From: Nostoc edaphicum CCNP1411
GTDB taxonomy: Bacteria > Cyanobacteriota > Cyanobacteriia > Cyanobacteriales > Nostocaceae
Direction: 5' to 3'
Assembly (NCBI RefSeq): GCF_014023275.1
Contig: NZ_CP054698.1
Coordinates: forward strand, 4,898,001-4,962,000
DNA: 64,000 nt
The notes beneath the pieces are model-generated. The model ran no database searches, was not told the DNA's origin, and saw only the letters and a program-made list of their open reading frames with translations. Position numbers and translations under genes: made by a program. This document shows, piece by piece, positions 9,101 through 17,900 of this stretch. The stretch's first letter is position 1, and every line of letters starts with the position of its first letter.

Positions 9101-9667
9101 GCTTTCTGGTAAGTTGCCTTCTGTTTCCTGTTCGTCAGATAAAAATTGGATTAGATTACCTAGAATAATTTTAACAGGTGGAGCTTCTCGTAGCGATCGC
9201 CAGATCACATACTCAAAGTTGTCCTGAATTTTTTGAGCAAGCTTTACAGACAGTGTCGTTTTCCCAATACCTCCTATTCCCAATAGTGCAACTAATTGGC
9301 AGTGCTCATTGAGAATCCATTCCTCTAGGGTAGTAATTTCTTCTGTACGTCCATAAAAAGCTGAGTTAAAGATAGCTTCTCCCCAATCTAGACGAGTATT
9401 AGAGCTTGAATAGTCACTTTTATCTATTTTTAAGTGAAAAGCTAAAAAAAGCTTTTCAATAGTCTGTTTGTCAACTCCACCTTCTCGATTTAATACTTTC
9501 GAGATAGTAGCGGAATATAACCCAGAGCGTGCACTCATGTCTTCAAGAGTGTATCTGTTTCCAAAATTTTCCTTTGCTTCTGACTGATGCTTTGCTTCCT
9601 TAATTTTTTGTAAACCCTTGGTAGTAAGTGCAACGCCACGCTTGCGTCTCCAATTCTGTAAAGTCAT
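6122..9667 (-). CDS. STAND NTPase: HTH, NB-ARC and 14 WD40 repeats
   Basis: This 1181-residue protein starts with a helix-turn-helix-like segment (about 38-85), followed by an NB-ARC module with P-loop GIGGIGKTT (130-138), a Walker B-like VILDNAES and the sensor segment GNPLALKI. After a winged-helix and linker region come 14 WD40 repeats (about 565-1150), enough for two seven-bladed propellers. Repeats share near-identical units such as SVTFSPDG and SGSDDQTVKLWD, implying recent amplification or gene conversion. STAND proteins are NTP-driven switches that oligomerise on ligand sensing by the repeat domain; in bacteria they act in signalling, phage defence or programmed death. There is no enzymatic effector; the HTH could bind DNA or mediate assembly. 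It is transcribed alone. Confidence 0.93.
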   Translation of the reverse strand: MTLQNWRRKRGVALTTKGLQKIKEAKHQSEAKENFGNRYTLEDMSARSGLYSATISKVLNREGGVDKQTIEKLFLAFHLKIDKSDYSSSNTRLDWGEAIFNSAFYGRTEEITTLEEWILNEHCQLVALLGIGGIGKTTLSVKLAQKIQDNFEYVIWRSLREAPPVKIILGNLIQFLSDEQETEGNLPESFSDRVSRLLYYLQNYRCLVILDNAESILRSGSRAGLYREGYEEYSELLRRIGEATHQSCLVLTSREKPKEVALLEGQALPVRSLLLSGLKMLEGQEILKLKGLSAAQDEWKVMIERYAGNPLALKIVATTVQDIFDGNVTAFLQQDTSVFGDIRDILEQQFERLSDLEKDIMYWLAINRESMTLSELRDDIISPVPQARLLEAIESLGRRSLIEKATPTLIEKTGSLFTLQPVVMEYVTSSLIEYVCEEILTQNIDLFRSKALIKATAKEYVKDTQIRLIIKPVIDGLLTAFRSKKTLENHLAQILATLREISPLEQSYTAGNILNLLCHLETDLGGYDFSYLTIWQADLQNVKLHNANFAHAHLAKSVFVETFGGIFSVAFSPNGKLLATGDTNGEIRLYEVANSQQLLTCKGHTGWVWSVTFSPDGQVIASGSNDQTIKLWDTSTGQCLKTLEGHNGGVRSVIFSPGGQVLASGSDDQTVKLWNISTGKCLKTLQENGCSVWSVAFNPKGDVLASGNDDYKVRLWDINSSSCIHTLEGHTQRVYSVTFSPDGNTLASASHDQTVKVWDVSNGKCIKTLQGHTDLVHSVTFSVDGSALVSCGDDQTVRIWDFVSGQCLKTLQGHKSRVWSLAICINQNICASSSDDQTVKLWNISTGRCIKTFQGYNNGIWSVAVSPTDNNILASGSNDQTVTLWDVTTGKCLRTLRGHGRRVTSVVFVPDSHLLASGSEDQTVRLWNLSTSKCLKILKGHINRVTSITFSSDSYFLASGSDDQTIRIWDVTTGQCLNTLREHSGRTWSVTFSPDSHVLASGSHDRTVKLWDVRTGRCLKTLQGHTDWIYSVNFHTDGCTLASGSGDQTIKLWDVSTGQCLRTLQDHTNTVYSVAFSSDGRILVSGSGDQTVKLWDVNTGRCLRTLLGHTRWVWSVTFSSDDQTVVSCSEDETIKIWDVQTGECLKTLKSKNPYEGMNIASISGLTESQKDTLKTLGAVEY

Positions 9668-10109
9668 GTATTAACTCACTGTTCGTGTAATCACCTTTGA
9701 CTAAAAGGAATTATCTACTAGGTTGCTATAGATATGAGGTGATAGTCATAACAAACGAATAATCTCATATTGCAAAGGATTTAAAGCAGGTATATTACCA
9801 AAATATTCACAGATGAAAACCACCTTTGGCAATCTACTCATCTCAATAATTCCACATCGCTTATTCAATAAACAATCTGGTCTGTGAGAGCATTGTTAAC
9901 ATCATCTTTTTAGCCCCAACCTTCTTGCACTTGCGTAATGGCTCTGCTATTACGCAAAACTTGGTATATTTTATACTTTACTATTTCAGTAATGCATTTG
10001 GGGTGTAAGGCTTAAGTTCAATCTTAAAATCTCGATTTTCACTGGTAAAGACAGTTATTAATTGGCAATCTTGATAAAGAAAGTTTGTATATATCTAGCC
10101 TATCAATCA
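9668..10109. other. Intergenic region between STAND gene and RHH gene
   Basis: AT-rich divergent spacer. No open frame, tandem repeat or clear hairpin was seen. It should carry the promoters of the STAND gene (leftwards) and the small RHH gene (rightwards). Confidence 0.4.
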
Positions 10110-10289
10110 ATGAATAAAACTGCTGCACTTAAATTTCCCCGTTTGGCAACCTCCAGTAAAAAAAGAGCGCTTAAGCGAATTACTTTAAACTTGACATCAG
10201 ATGAAGCTCAGAACCTTGAAAAGTATTGTGAACAGACAGGCAGACCAGCAATAGATGTGATTCGGGAACTCATTCAAGCCTTGCCTTGA
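10110..10289 (+). CDS. Small ribbon-helix-helix-like (CopG/Arc-type) protein
   Basis: The frame opens upstream at 10062, but the ATG at 10110 gives a typical 59-residue protein starting MNKTAALKFPRL. The core KRITLNLTSDEAQNLEKYCEQTG followed by VIRELIQ matches a beta strand plus two helices as in CopG-type RHH regulators or antitoxins. No toxin-like partner is adjacent; the nearest neighbour is the divergent STAND gene about 440 bp away. It could be an orphan antitoxin or a small regulator. Confidence 0.6.
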   Translation: MNKTAALKFPRLATSSKKRALKRITLNLTSDEAQNLEKYCEQTGRPAIDVIRELIQALP

Positions 10290-10628
10290 ACTAACTTTTC
10301 CTCCCAAAAGTGAAAAGCATCAGTCCGGAAGAATCATAGCTAAAGGTAGAAAGTATTGCAGATTTAGACAAATGTTTTCAACTTTACTTTGACGAGAGTA
10401 ATTTCAGAGTGTTAATCATAGATTAGACTCTATATATTAGATCGTCACGATTAGATATTTGCTATTTCTATACTGTTGTTTGTTGCGAAAATACTAAAAA
10501 ACAAGGGTTAGAAATTAATCTTCGACCAAAGTGGCGACAGAAGAAGGATAGTCGCCAAACCAAAGAAATAGTCTCTTACTCCTCATTATTGTGCAACTCA
10601 ATAAGAGGTAATTATATCATCTTTTTCC

Positions 10629-10665
10629 GGCGTGCTGCACTCGTTTACTACGGGCGTAGCACGCC
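10629..10665. repeat. Small GC-rich hairpin repeat
   Basis: Perfect 8-bp arms GGCGTGCT and AGCACGCC flank a 21-base loop containing GGGCGT. The composition is far above its AT-rich surroundings and resembles the GC-rich mini-repeats (core GCGTAGC) seen elsewhere in the window. No T-run follows it. Confidence 0.5.
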
Positions 10666-11656
10666 TTCACTAAATTCTGGCATAAGACTCCTATTTGATT
10701 TTTAAATAAAACTCAGTACACATCTATTCCCTTCTTTCTGTACCCTGTACTCTATTCCCTGTTCCCTTCCTACGTAAGTAAGTTCAGGAATCAAATCGGA
10801 TTTCTATATCTCTCTCAATTATCACCAGTTAATTTAACACCTCCAATTCAATCAAATTCTAATACTTGCATAGGAATCCAACTTGAATGGTGAAAATAGA
10901 CTGAGCCTAAAATCTTTATCCAGTAAGGCTTTTATCTAAAAAAGTTTTCATTAATCAAACCAATGTTTTAGATATTGAGAATGAACAAAGGTGAAATAGT
11001 TCACAAATATACTTTTATTTCGTCGGTGGTAAGGCTAAAATGAGTTCTCAAGCTAAAGGTTAAAGGGTAAGAGATAAAGGTAAAATCAAACTCTTTCTCT
11101 TTAACCTTTCCCCATTAACAGAAAAGTATTGGAATACGTTGTAAGTAAATATTGCATCTGTGCTTTACTAAGTTCCTAACTTGTTAATAAATGATCAACA
11201 GAAAGTCTACATTCTTGCTATTTTAACGAAAAGTCCCAATGGTATCTAGTTAATTCTAGATACTCCAAATTGTACTGCCTATTAATTTAATTGAATCCCG
11301 CTTTATTCACTTCAATCACTCAGTCTACTGCCCAATTACATCCTTGTAATTAAAATCATAATTGAAGCTTAATTACAATCATTTTATAATTAACAATGTT
11401 GAAGAAAGTCTTAACCTAAATTTGTACTAACTTTAACTCAACCTTTGCTTACGCTGTATGTCTTAGTAAGAAGATTGTGTAGTAACTATGGTAAAATACT
11501 GTATTCCAATCGGGTTTTAGCTGTATTACTACCATTAACCCAGAGCTAGTAGTCAAATTGGAGGTTCTTAGGAGTTGCTGTTTACTGCATTAAGGATTGG
11601 AGATTCATGAAACTGCAACCAACCCAATTACATATACTCTGAGCCAAATTAACTGA

Positions 11657-11717
11657 AGCGTAGACACATGAAGCGCACAGATGCTGCTGGCATAGCGAAA
11701 AACTAAGTGTCTACGCT
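11657..11717 (+). promoter_or_regulatory. Leader hairpin upstream of the fatty-acid-hydroxylase-like gene
   Basis: Perfect 11-bp arms AGCGTAGACAC (11657-11667) and GTGTCTACGCT (11707-11717) are separated by 39 bases and end 60 bp before the ATG at 11778. It could be an RNA leader structure or simply a mobile mini-repeat; the GCGTAG core favours the second reading. Confidence 0.4.
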
Positions 11718-11777
11718 GACAGCATGACATTTGCATGTTTTCTGTGGAGTTTTCTTAACTATTCTTGAGGAGTACAA

Positions 11778-12278
11778 ATGCTTGAGGCTATCGCTGTTGC
11801 TTGGTTATTACTGTTTGTTGGCGATTTTCTATCTACATTCTTTTACCACGTACCCGAGCACGTTTTTGGTAGCCTTCATTTAAAAACGCACCACTCCTGG
11901 AAGAAGGATTTCCGTCACTATGCTATTTTGACTTTTAATCGCCAGGTTCTTTTAGATGGTATCTTGGGAGCTTTGCCTTATGTACTCATAGCAGTAGTCT
12001 TATGGTCTTTCTCTCCCATTGGCGTGATTTCTGGATTACTACTTGGTCAGTTTCATGTATGGTGGAGACACATAAGTGTACTGGGTTGGCAAACTCCAAA
12101 GCCTGTAAATATTTTATGCCAAATTCTATTTATTACTACTCCTGAGAGACACTGGTTACATCATCACAAAACTAATTTAGGTTTCGGTGATATTTTCACC
12201 TTCTTTGAACAACCTGCACAAATGTGGTTACGCTGGCTTCGACTGCTTAGACTTCGTTTTCGCTACTCTCGGATCTAA
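11778..12278 (+). CDS. Fatty acid hydroxylase / sterol desaturase-like membrane protein
   Basis: The 166-residue protein has a hydrophobic N-terminal segment and a central membrane segment around ALPYVLIAVVLW. It shows three histidine clusters typical of di-iron membrane hydroxylases: HLKTHHSW, FHVWWRH and HWLHHH. Members of this superfamily hydroxylate or desaturate lipids or carotenoids in the membrane. It is shorter than most family members but keeps the clusters, so it may be functional. The ATG follows GAGGAG by about 7 bases, a good ribosome site. It is a single gene with a perfect palindromic terminator downstream. Confidence 0.8.
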   Translation: MLEAIAVAWLLLFVGDFLSTFFYHVPEHVFGSLHLKTHHSWKKDFRHYAILTFNRQVLLDGILGALPYVLIAVVLWSFSPIGVISGLLLGQFHVWWRHISVLGWQTPKPVNILCQILFITTPERHWLHHHKTNLGFGDIFTFFEQPAQMWLRWLRLLRLRFRYSRI

Positions 12279-12317
12279 CTGAAGCTACCACGTACCAAAA
12301 TATTTTTTAAAATTACC

Positions 12318-12345
12318 AAAAGAAGCTGCGATCGCAGCTTCTTTT
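12318..12345 (+). terminator. Perfect 28-bp palindromic terminator built on a HIP1 site
   Basis: The arms AAAAGAAGCTGCGA and TCGCAGCTTCTTTT are perfect complements meeting in GCGATCGC, and the T-run continues to 12346. It lies 40 bp after the hydroxylase-like stop codon, so it fits rho-independent termination; its symmetry would also work on the other strand. Confidence 0.7.
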
Positions 12346-12970
12346 TGTACAATCAAGGGGATTATTCCAGTATCATAAATGCGCTCACCTACATACTCAA
12401 AAAAGCTGATTCCCAATTTCCAAGTAGTAACAATAAGAGAGATTAATTGATTATAATTTAAACCTATATTATTTCCTAATCATATAAGGTAGATCATGTG
12501 CCCTAATCGCTTGCAGGTGGGATTCTTGTACTTCACTCAAGCGAGAAACGCTACATAAGTTTCTTTAAATATAAAAGCTTTACTTATAGTTTTTCTATAA
12601 CTCATTACAAGGTAAGCGAGTTACACAGACAGAAGCCTGTTTCTGCTACGGAATTTAAAGGTATTTGCGACTGCTCAACTTCGCTGTTATATCACCAATA
12701 TTTTTGGGAAGACTAGTCTTAATTAGTGAAATATTATATCCCTAGATTTTATGACAATTCCTCTCTTTTCTAGAGATACTGGGCGTAGCTTGCTTATCCG
12801 AAGGGGTACGGATAGCTACAGTGATGAAGGCAGGAGGCAGGATAGCGTAGCAATAGCGAGTCCGCAAGCGGCAGCAGGATGCAGAAGGTTGAAATACAGT
12901 GTAGGTAACTATTGGAGACGCTACGCGAACAAACTCACACTGATTGCCAGAAATTTGCAACCTGCTCTAG
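12346..12970. other. Intergenic region with GC-rich mini-repeats before the sensor kinase genes
   Basis: Mostly AT-rich up to 12770. From about 12780 to 12930 there is a mosaic of GC-rich mini-repeats (GGGCGTAGCTTGC, GATAGCGTAGC, GAGACGCTACGCGAAC) common in Nostoc spacers. Open frames on both strands here are composed of these repeats and are not credible genes. Confidence 0.5.
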
Positions 12971-12982
12971 ATGAGGTGTTTC

Positions 12983-14986
12983 ATGTCCGCAGTTAGCCTC
13001 AGAAAGCTGCTCAACAAAAAAGAGTTGCCATCTCTTATTCATAACTTAGTTTACCAGTTCAACATTGCCATTGATGTTGAACTGGTGGACGGCACGAAAC
13101 TGATTAGCATTGGGGAGCAAACTGCAAAAAACCGATATCCCATTGAGGTGTCAGGAGAAATCATTGGTTGGGTTGTTGGGGAAGAACAAGCAACTCTACT
13201 TGCGACTTTGCTCTCGTTTCTGGCAAAGCAGGAAGCTGAGAAGAAAGTACTTGCTAAAGAATTGCTGGAGCGATATCAGGAAATTGATTTGTTTGACGAT
13301 ATCTCGACTCAACTCACAACAAGTTTAGATACGCGACAGATTGGCCAACTCGTGCTTCAGGAATTGAGTCAATTAATTGAATCATCTGCGGGGATGATTT
13401 TGCTCCTCAGTCCAGATGCAACTACCTTTGAAGTCATTGCCGAATTTGGTGTGTTCTTTGACCACGGTCAGCCGGAACCGGGTAAGGGAATTATTGGCAA
13501 CATTGTGCAATCCAACCGGGCAGAACTCGTCAATGATGTGCAAGCTGATCCGCGATTAGAGGGGCAAAAAAACGTTAGTGCAATGATTTGTGTACCGTTA
13601 CGAGCTAAGGAGCGGGTACTGGGAGCGATCGCCATTGGAACGCCTAAAACTGACTCATACAAAGCCGAACACCTGAAACTTGTGAGTATCTTTGCCTCTC
13701 AAACAGCGATCGCTATTGACAAAGCTGTGCTTTACGAGCAAAGCACTCAAGCAGCCGTCCAGGCAAAAGCCCAGACACAGAAACTTCAGCAAGCTCTCCA
13801 TGAGTTGCAATTGGCCCAAACTCAGTTAATCCAAAGCGAAAAAATGTCCAGTCTCGGTCAACTCATTGCCGGAGTTGCCCACGAAATCAACAACCCAGTT
13901 AACTTTATTTGCGGCAATTTAAAGTATGTTGCCGAATACGCCCAAGACTTGTTGCACCTGTTGGAAAAGTATCAGAAATTCATACCTGTTGCTCCTCCAG
14001 AACTGGAATTAGAGTTAGACAACATAGACCTAGAATTTATTATGCAGGATCTCCCCAAACTGCTAGATTCAATGAAACTGGGCACAAGTCGCATTGTTGA
14101 AATTGTCCAATCCCTGAAAAACTTCTCCCGCCATGACGAAGCCGACATGAAAGCCGTCAACATCCATGATGGCATCGATGGAACCTTAATGATTCTTCAC
14201 CATCGCCTGAAAGCAGATGTTCATCGTCCGGCAATTGAAATCATTAAAGACTATGCCAAACTTCCCCTAATTGAATGTTATCCCGGACAGTTGAATCAGG
14301 TATTTATGAACATCCTGGTAAATGCCATTGATGCGCTCGAAGAGTCATTAGTCATTAGTCATTGGTCATTGGCATCAAACGAATCACAAATGACAAATGA
14401 CAAAGGACAAATGACAATCCCAAGCATTACCATTCGCACCCAAGCCCTGGACAAAGAGTGGGTTGTAATTCGCATTGCTGACAACGGCCCTGGCATGAAG
14501 GAGGAAGTAATTCGCCGCATTTACGATCCCTTTTTCACCACGAAAGATATTGGTAAGGGAACCGGGTTAGGCATGGCAATCAGCTACCAAATTGTTGTAG
14601 ACAAACATAGGGGAATACTCAAGTGTCGTTCTCAACCAGATGAAGGCACAGAATTCTGGATTCAGATTCCAGTCAATTGTGCATTGGCAGATGCTTCTGA
14701 AGAACCAAATAGCACTTTGGCGTCGCTAGCTTTCACAATCGAATCATCCTCCACTTCCGATATCGACGGCTTCATTCCATCAACAATTCCAATGCTCAAA
14801 CCGACGGATTTGCTGATCCGCCACACTCAATTGATCCAGCGGCTTTCACAGCACAGTCCAGATGTGGAAGGTGCATCACCCGATCAAATTTACCAGATGT
14901 TTCAACACCACCCAATTTCGTTAAAGCTTTACGCCACTTTGTTGTCTTGGTTCTGTTGTTCTAACTCTACCCAAATACGCCACTAA
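12983..14986 (+). CDS. GAF-domain sensor histidine kinase with repeat-derived insert
   Basis: Cytosolic histidine kinase. It has an N-terminal sensory part, a GAF domain (about 105-255), a coiled-coil linker, a HisKA box AHEINNP with phospho-acceptor His300, then HATPase_c with N box NILVNAIDAL, G1 DNGPGM, F box DPFFTTK and G2 GKGTGLGMAI. Between the N box and G1 lies an odd stretch (about 454-479) encoded by GTCATTA/ATGACAA heptamers, an in-frame short tandem repeat. The ATG at 12983 is chosen because GAGG lies six bases upstream; an in-frame ATG also occurs at 12971. The hybrid kinase follows after 13 bp, so both probably form one operon and signalling pathway. The input signal is unknown. 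Confidence 0.9.
   Translation: MSAVSLRKLLNKKELPSLIHNLVYQFNIAIDVELVDGTKLISIGEQTAKNRYPIEVSGEIIGWVVGEEQATLLATLLSFLAKQEAEKKVLAKELLERYQEIDLFDDISTQLTTSLDTRQIGQLVLQELSQLIESSAGMILLLSPDATTFEVIAEFGVFFDHGQPEPGKGIIGNIVQSNRAELVNDVQADPRLEGQKNVSAMICVPLRAKERVLGAIAIGTPKTDSYKAEHLKLVSIFASQTAIAIDKAVLYEQSTQAAVQAKAQTQKLQQALHELQLAQTQLIQSEKMSSLGQLIAGVAHEINNPVNFICGNLKYVAEYAQDLLHLLEKYQKFIPVAPPELELELDNIDLEFIMQDLPKLLDSMKLGTSRIVEIVQSLKNFSRHDEADMKAVNIHDGIDGTLMILHHRLKADVHRPAIEIIKDYAKLPLIECYPGQLNQVFMNILVNAIDALEESLVISHWSLASNESQMTNDKGQMTIPSITIRTQALDKEWVVIRIADNGPGMKEEVIRRIYDPFFTTKDIGKGTGLGMAISYQIVVDKHRGILKCRSQPDEGTEFWIQIPVNCALADASEEPNSTLASLAFTIESSSTSDIDGFIPSTIPMLKPTDLLIRHTQLIQRLSQHSPDVEGASPDQIYQMFQHHPISLKLYATLLSWFCCSNSTQIRH
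14344..14418. repeat. Heptamer tandem repeat inside the histidine kinase gene
   Basis: Units of GTCATTA/GTCATTG are followed, after a short spacer, by ATGACAA units. The second block is the reverse complement of the GTCATTT/GTCCTTT array found in the spacer at 22761-22800. It is translated in frame within the ATPase domain, between the N and G1 boxes. Confidence 0.8.
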
Positions 14987-14999
14987 AGAAACCTCAACC

Positions 15000-17900
15000 A
15001 TGTTTAAGCAACTTGATGAATACAACAGTCAGCTATTTGAACAATGTCCTGTTGGGCTAGTATTATGCCGAACAGATGGGACGCTAATTAACATCAACCT
15101 TGCCTATGCTGCCATTTTGGGACGTACTGTTTCAGAAACCCTAAATCTCAACTATCACCAGATTACTCCTGAAAACTATGCGATCGCAGACCAAGTTACG
15201 CTAAAGAACCTAGAACAAACTGGTCGCTACGGCCCTTATGAGAAAGAGTTAATCCACAAAGACGGGTATCTGGTTCCGGTGAGAATTTCTGGACAGATGA
15301 TTAAGAAAGATGGAGAGCAACTTATCTGGTCTAGTGTGGAGGATATTAGCGACCTTCGACGCGTTCAGCAGGAACGCCAACATACTGAACAAATCCTGAA
15401 ACAAAGTGAAGCTCGATATCGTTCTCTGGTGAGAGCTACTACACAAATTGTTTGGGTAAGCACACCAGATGGAATTTGCTTTGAACTAGCAAGCTGGATA
15501 GCTTATACAGGTCAAAGTCTAGCAGAAGCGGAGAATGGGGGCTGGATTGATGCCGTTCATCCCGAAGATCGCGATCGCACAGCCCAAGTCTGGGGTGCAG
15601 CCGTGACCAACCGCAGTCTCTACCAAATTGAATACCGAATTCGTGGCAAGGATGGTAATTATCGCTACTTCTGGGTCTGTGGCGCTCCTGTCCTAGAAGC
15701 AGATGGCAGCATCCGCGAGTGGATTGGCACCTGCACAGATATTCACGATCGCAAGCTAGCAGAAAAAACTTTACAACAGAGCGAAGAACGGTTTCGTTCT
15801 TTGGTGACTGCCAGCTCACAAATTGTCTGGTTGACTACCCCTGAAGGACGGGCGGTGAGTTGTGGAATGTCTACCTGGTTGGCTTACACAGGTCAGAGTG
15901 CAGATGAAATTGAGGGTTTGGGCTGGCTCGATCCGATTCACCCTGATTACCGCGCTCGAACCGCCCAAGCCTGGAGTAATGCTGTGGCGAATCAGAGTCT
16001 CTTTCAAACTGAATATCAGTTACGTGGCAAAGACGGCAGCTACCGCCACTTTTTTGTCTGTGGTACCCCCATTTTAGAAGAAGATGGCAGTGTCCGAGAA
16101 TGGATTGGCACCTGCACTGATATTCATGAGCGCAAACTGGCAGAAGCTGAAAATCAGCGTCTTAAAGAACGCTATCGCTCTTTAGTAACTGCTACTTCAC
16201 AGATCATCTGGGGAGCTACCCCGGAAGGACTGGCAATAAGCAGGGAAATGCTCACCTGGATGGACTATACGGGGCAGAGCGAAGCTGAAGTTGAGGGTTG
16301 GGGCTGGATTGATCAAATTCACCCCGATGACCGTGCCAGTTCCACAGAAGCTTGGAATGGTGCTGTGGCAAACCGAGGTATCTACCAAACTGAATATCGG
16401 CTGCGTAACAAGGATGGCACATACCGCTACTTCTCTGTCTGTGGTGCCCCCGTCCTGGAAGAAGATGGCAGTATTCGGGAATGGATTGGTACCTGTACTG
16501 ATATTCACGATCGCAAGCTGGCAGAAGCGGAAAATCAACGTTTGTTGGATATGTTGAATCATTCCAGCGATGCCATCATCGTCCGCAACATGAGCGACAA
16601 AATTTCTCATTGGAATCAGGGTGCTGAAAGGCTCTACGGTTGGACGCGTGAAGAAGTGAAAGACAAATGCATTCAGACTTTTATCAAAAAAACCTTTCCA
16701 AAACCAAAACAAGAAATTATCGCAGAGTTATTAGAGCAAGGTAATTGGGAAGGAGAAGTGGAACATCTCACCCATGAAGGCAAACTGATTACCGTCCAGA
16801 GCCGATGGACGTTGCAACGGGATATCGACCGTCAGCCCTGTGCAGTGCTGGAAATCAATACCGACATCACTGCCCGCAAACAAGCAGAAATCGCCCTGCG
16901 GCAACTGAATCAAGAATTGGAAGCCAGAGTTATAGAACGGACATCTGCTCTGCAAAATACCTTAGCTGAAGCGCAGGGATTAAATGCCATTTTAGATAAC
17001 TTAGCAGATGGTTTGTTAGTGGCAGACACCGCAGGACAAATTACCCACTTCAATCCTGCCTTTTTAGCTATGTATGAATTGACAGCTACCGCCCTCAATG
17101 GTCACTACCGAGAATTGTCACTATCTGGTTTAGCGGAGTTGATTGCACAAACGCAGTCTCATCCCGCAGAAGTTTTCTCTGCTGAAGTTGCACTGACGAA
17201 GGAACGCATTGGTCAGGCAGTAGCGACTGCCATTTTCAAAAAGACGGCAGATCAAGAACCCGCAGCCTGCTTCGGTTCGGCGCTGCTGATTCGGGATGTA
17301 ACGGCAGAAAAGGAAATTGACAAGATGAAGACCGACTTCATCTCAACGGTTTCCCATGAGTTGCGGACGCCACTAACTTCTGTTCTTGGTTTTGCGTCCA
17401 TCATTAAAGAAAAGCTAGAAACCGATGTGTTCCCAATTCTTCCTACCGAAGACCGGAAACTTCAGAAAACCATCAAGCGGGTGGGTGACAATCTCAACAT
17501 TATTGTCTCTGAGGCAGAACGGCTGACATCTTTGATTAATGATGTTCTAGACATCGCCAAGATGGAAGCAGGGAAGGTGGAATGGCAGATGCAGCCCATT
17601 GATCCTAGTGAATTACTTGATTGGGCAACCAATTCTACAGCCTCGTTGTTTGAAACCAATGGTTTGCAGTTGGTCAGCGAGATTGAACCTGGATTGCCTC
17701 AGATAGTAGGCGATCGCAACCGTCTATTGCAAGTTTTAATCAACCTGATTTCCAATGCCGTTAAGTTTACCGAATCTGGTTGCGTCACCTGTCGCGTCAA
17801 ACAAAGAAACGACGGTGTTTGCATTAGCGTCATCGATACAGGCATTGGGATTGCACCTGAAGACCAACCGAAAGTATTCGAGAAATTCCGCCAAGTTGGT

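Larger units (their letters stand above)
10290..11777. other. Long gene-poor, AT-rich intergenic region
   Basis: Nearly 1.5 kb without a supported gene. It holds a small GC-rich hairpin at 10629-10665, an imperfect A/G-rich versus T/C-rich inverted repeat around 11056-11116 and the hairpin at 11657-11717. No tRNA, CRISPR or recognisable ncRNA was found. Unannotated small RNAs cannot be excluded. Confidence 0.5.

Noticed and set aside
12751..12996. 81-residue + strand open frame before the sensor kinase
   Set aside because: Built from GC-rich mini-repeats and Arg-rich translation; overlaps the kinase start.
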